A DNA stretch of 13,377 nucleotides, from NCBI GenBank assembly GCA_038532435.1, contig JBCBAP010000078.1, positions 1-13,377 on the forward strand, written 5' to 3'. The notes under the pieces are model-generated. The model did not search any database. It was not told the DNA's origin and worked only from the letters and a program-made list of their open reading frames with translations. This stretch comes from JBCBAP01 sp038532435 (GTDB taxonomy: Bacteria > Pseudomonadota > Alphaproteobacteria > Rhodobacterales > Rhodobacteraceae). Positions 12,729-13,377 of the stretch are shown piece by piece (the stretch's first letter is position 1; every line of letters starts with the position of its first letter). The position numbers and the translations under genes are program-made.

Positions 12729-13016
12729 ATGAACTTCACTCCTCTGCATGACCGCGTCCTGGTTCGCCGCATCGAAAGCGACGAGAAAACCGCTGGCGGC
12801 CTGATCATTCCCGATTCCGCGAAGGAAAAGCCGGCGGAAGGCGAGGTCATCGCTGTCGGCGCAGGCGCGCGCGACGAAGATGGCGACCGGATCGCGATGG
12901 ACGTCAAGGCCGGCGACCGCATCCTGTTCGGCAAGTGGTCCGGCACCGAGATCAAGATCGACGGTGAAGACCTTCTGATCATGAAAGAGAGCGACATCCT
13001 CGGCGTTCTCTCCTGA
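12729..13016 (+). CDS. groES: Co-chaperonin GroES
   Basis: This is the 10-kDa co-chaperonin, 95 residues, which caps the GroEL cavity as a heptamer and lets enclosed proteins fold. It has the whole family pattern: FTPLHDRVLVRRIE at 3-16, the mobile loop with EKTAGGLIIPDSAKEKP at 19-35 whose GGLIIP part binds GroEL, GEVIAVGAG at 38-46, VKAGDRILFGKWSGTEIKID (59-78, given by its parts VKAGDRILFGKW and TEIKID), and ESDILGVL at the end. The ATG at 12729 has GGAG six bases upstream. The leader of about 70 bases contains CIRCE, and groEL begins 48 nt after the stop, so this is the standard heat-inducible groESL operon. Confidence 0.99.
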   Translation: MNFTPLHDRVLVRRIESDEKTAGGLIIPDSAKEKPAEGEVIAVGAGARDEDGDRIAMDVKAGDRILFGKWSGTEIKIDGEDLLIMKESDILGVLS

Positions 13017-13064
13017 GCCTGTCCCCCTTTCGACTGACGCACAGAATTCAAGGAGCCTGAAGCA

Positions 13065-13377
<313 letters not shown>

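Overview
The window reads as a core-genome segment of an alphaproteobacterium, most likely of the order Rhodobacterales (Roseobacter/Rhodobacter/Paracoccus relatives). This rests on high GC content, an F1 ATP synthase cluster ending atpA-atpG-atpD-atpC, a short H-type lectin gene just after atpC, a HAD-IIA hydrolase/MaoC hydratase/ribF gene order, and a groESL operon behind a perfect CIRCE element. The assignment is from gene content and protein character, not from a database search.

Layout. (1) 1-3450, plus strand: the 3' part of atpA, then atpG, atpD and atpC with gaps of 9-28 nt, closed by a hairpin terminator at 3475-3506. (2) 3534-3884, plus: a 116-residue H-type lectin domain protein that lies beyond this terminator with almost no room for its own promoter. 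(3) 3881-5837, minus: prs (PRPP synthase) followed by an uncharacterised lipoprotein whose stop codon is shared with the lectin gene's stop in a CTAG. (4) 5965-7355, plus: a thioredoxin-fold 2-hydroxychromene-2-carboxylate isomerase/kappa-GST-like protein and an overlapping alpha/beta hydrolase. (5) 7352-12517, minus: a six-gene run read from high to low coordinates, TraB/GumN protein, HAD-IIA hydrolase, MaoC hydratase, ribF, YcgN-type cysteine-cluster protein and a threonine aldolase. It is broken by gaps of 136 nt (before maoC, holding a promoter and a striking palindrome) and 185 nt (before ycgN, holding hairpins and a suspected dispersed repeat). (6) 12622-13377, plus: promoter, CIRCE, groES and the first 104 codons of groEL.

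The genes serve energy conservation (ATP synthase), nucleotide and cofactor supply (PRPP, FMN/FAD), amino acid turnover (threonine aldolase), acyl-CoA chemistry (MaoC) and protein folding (GroESL). I see no mobile element, CRISPR array, defence system, tRNA or rRNA. The points most worth a second look are regulatory or uncharacterised: the lectin behind the atp terminator, a perfect 8+5+8 palindrome over the maoC promoter, a lone CIRCE half-site inside the likely prs promoter, a possibly leaderless lipoprotein gene, and a HAD hydrolase with tryptophan in place of the second catalytic aspartate. No stretch longer than about 210 bases lacks a gene.
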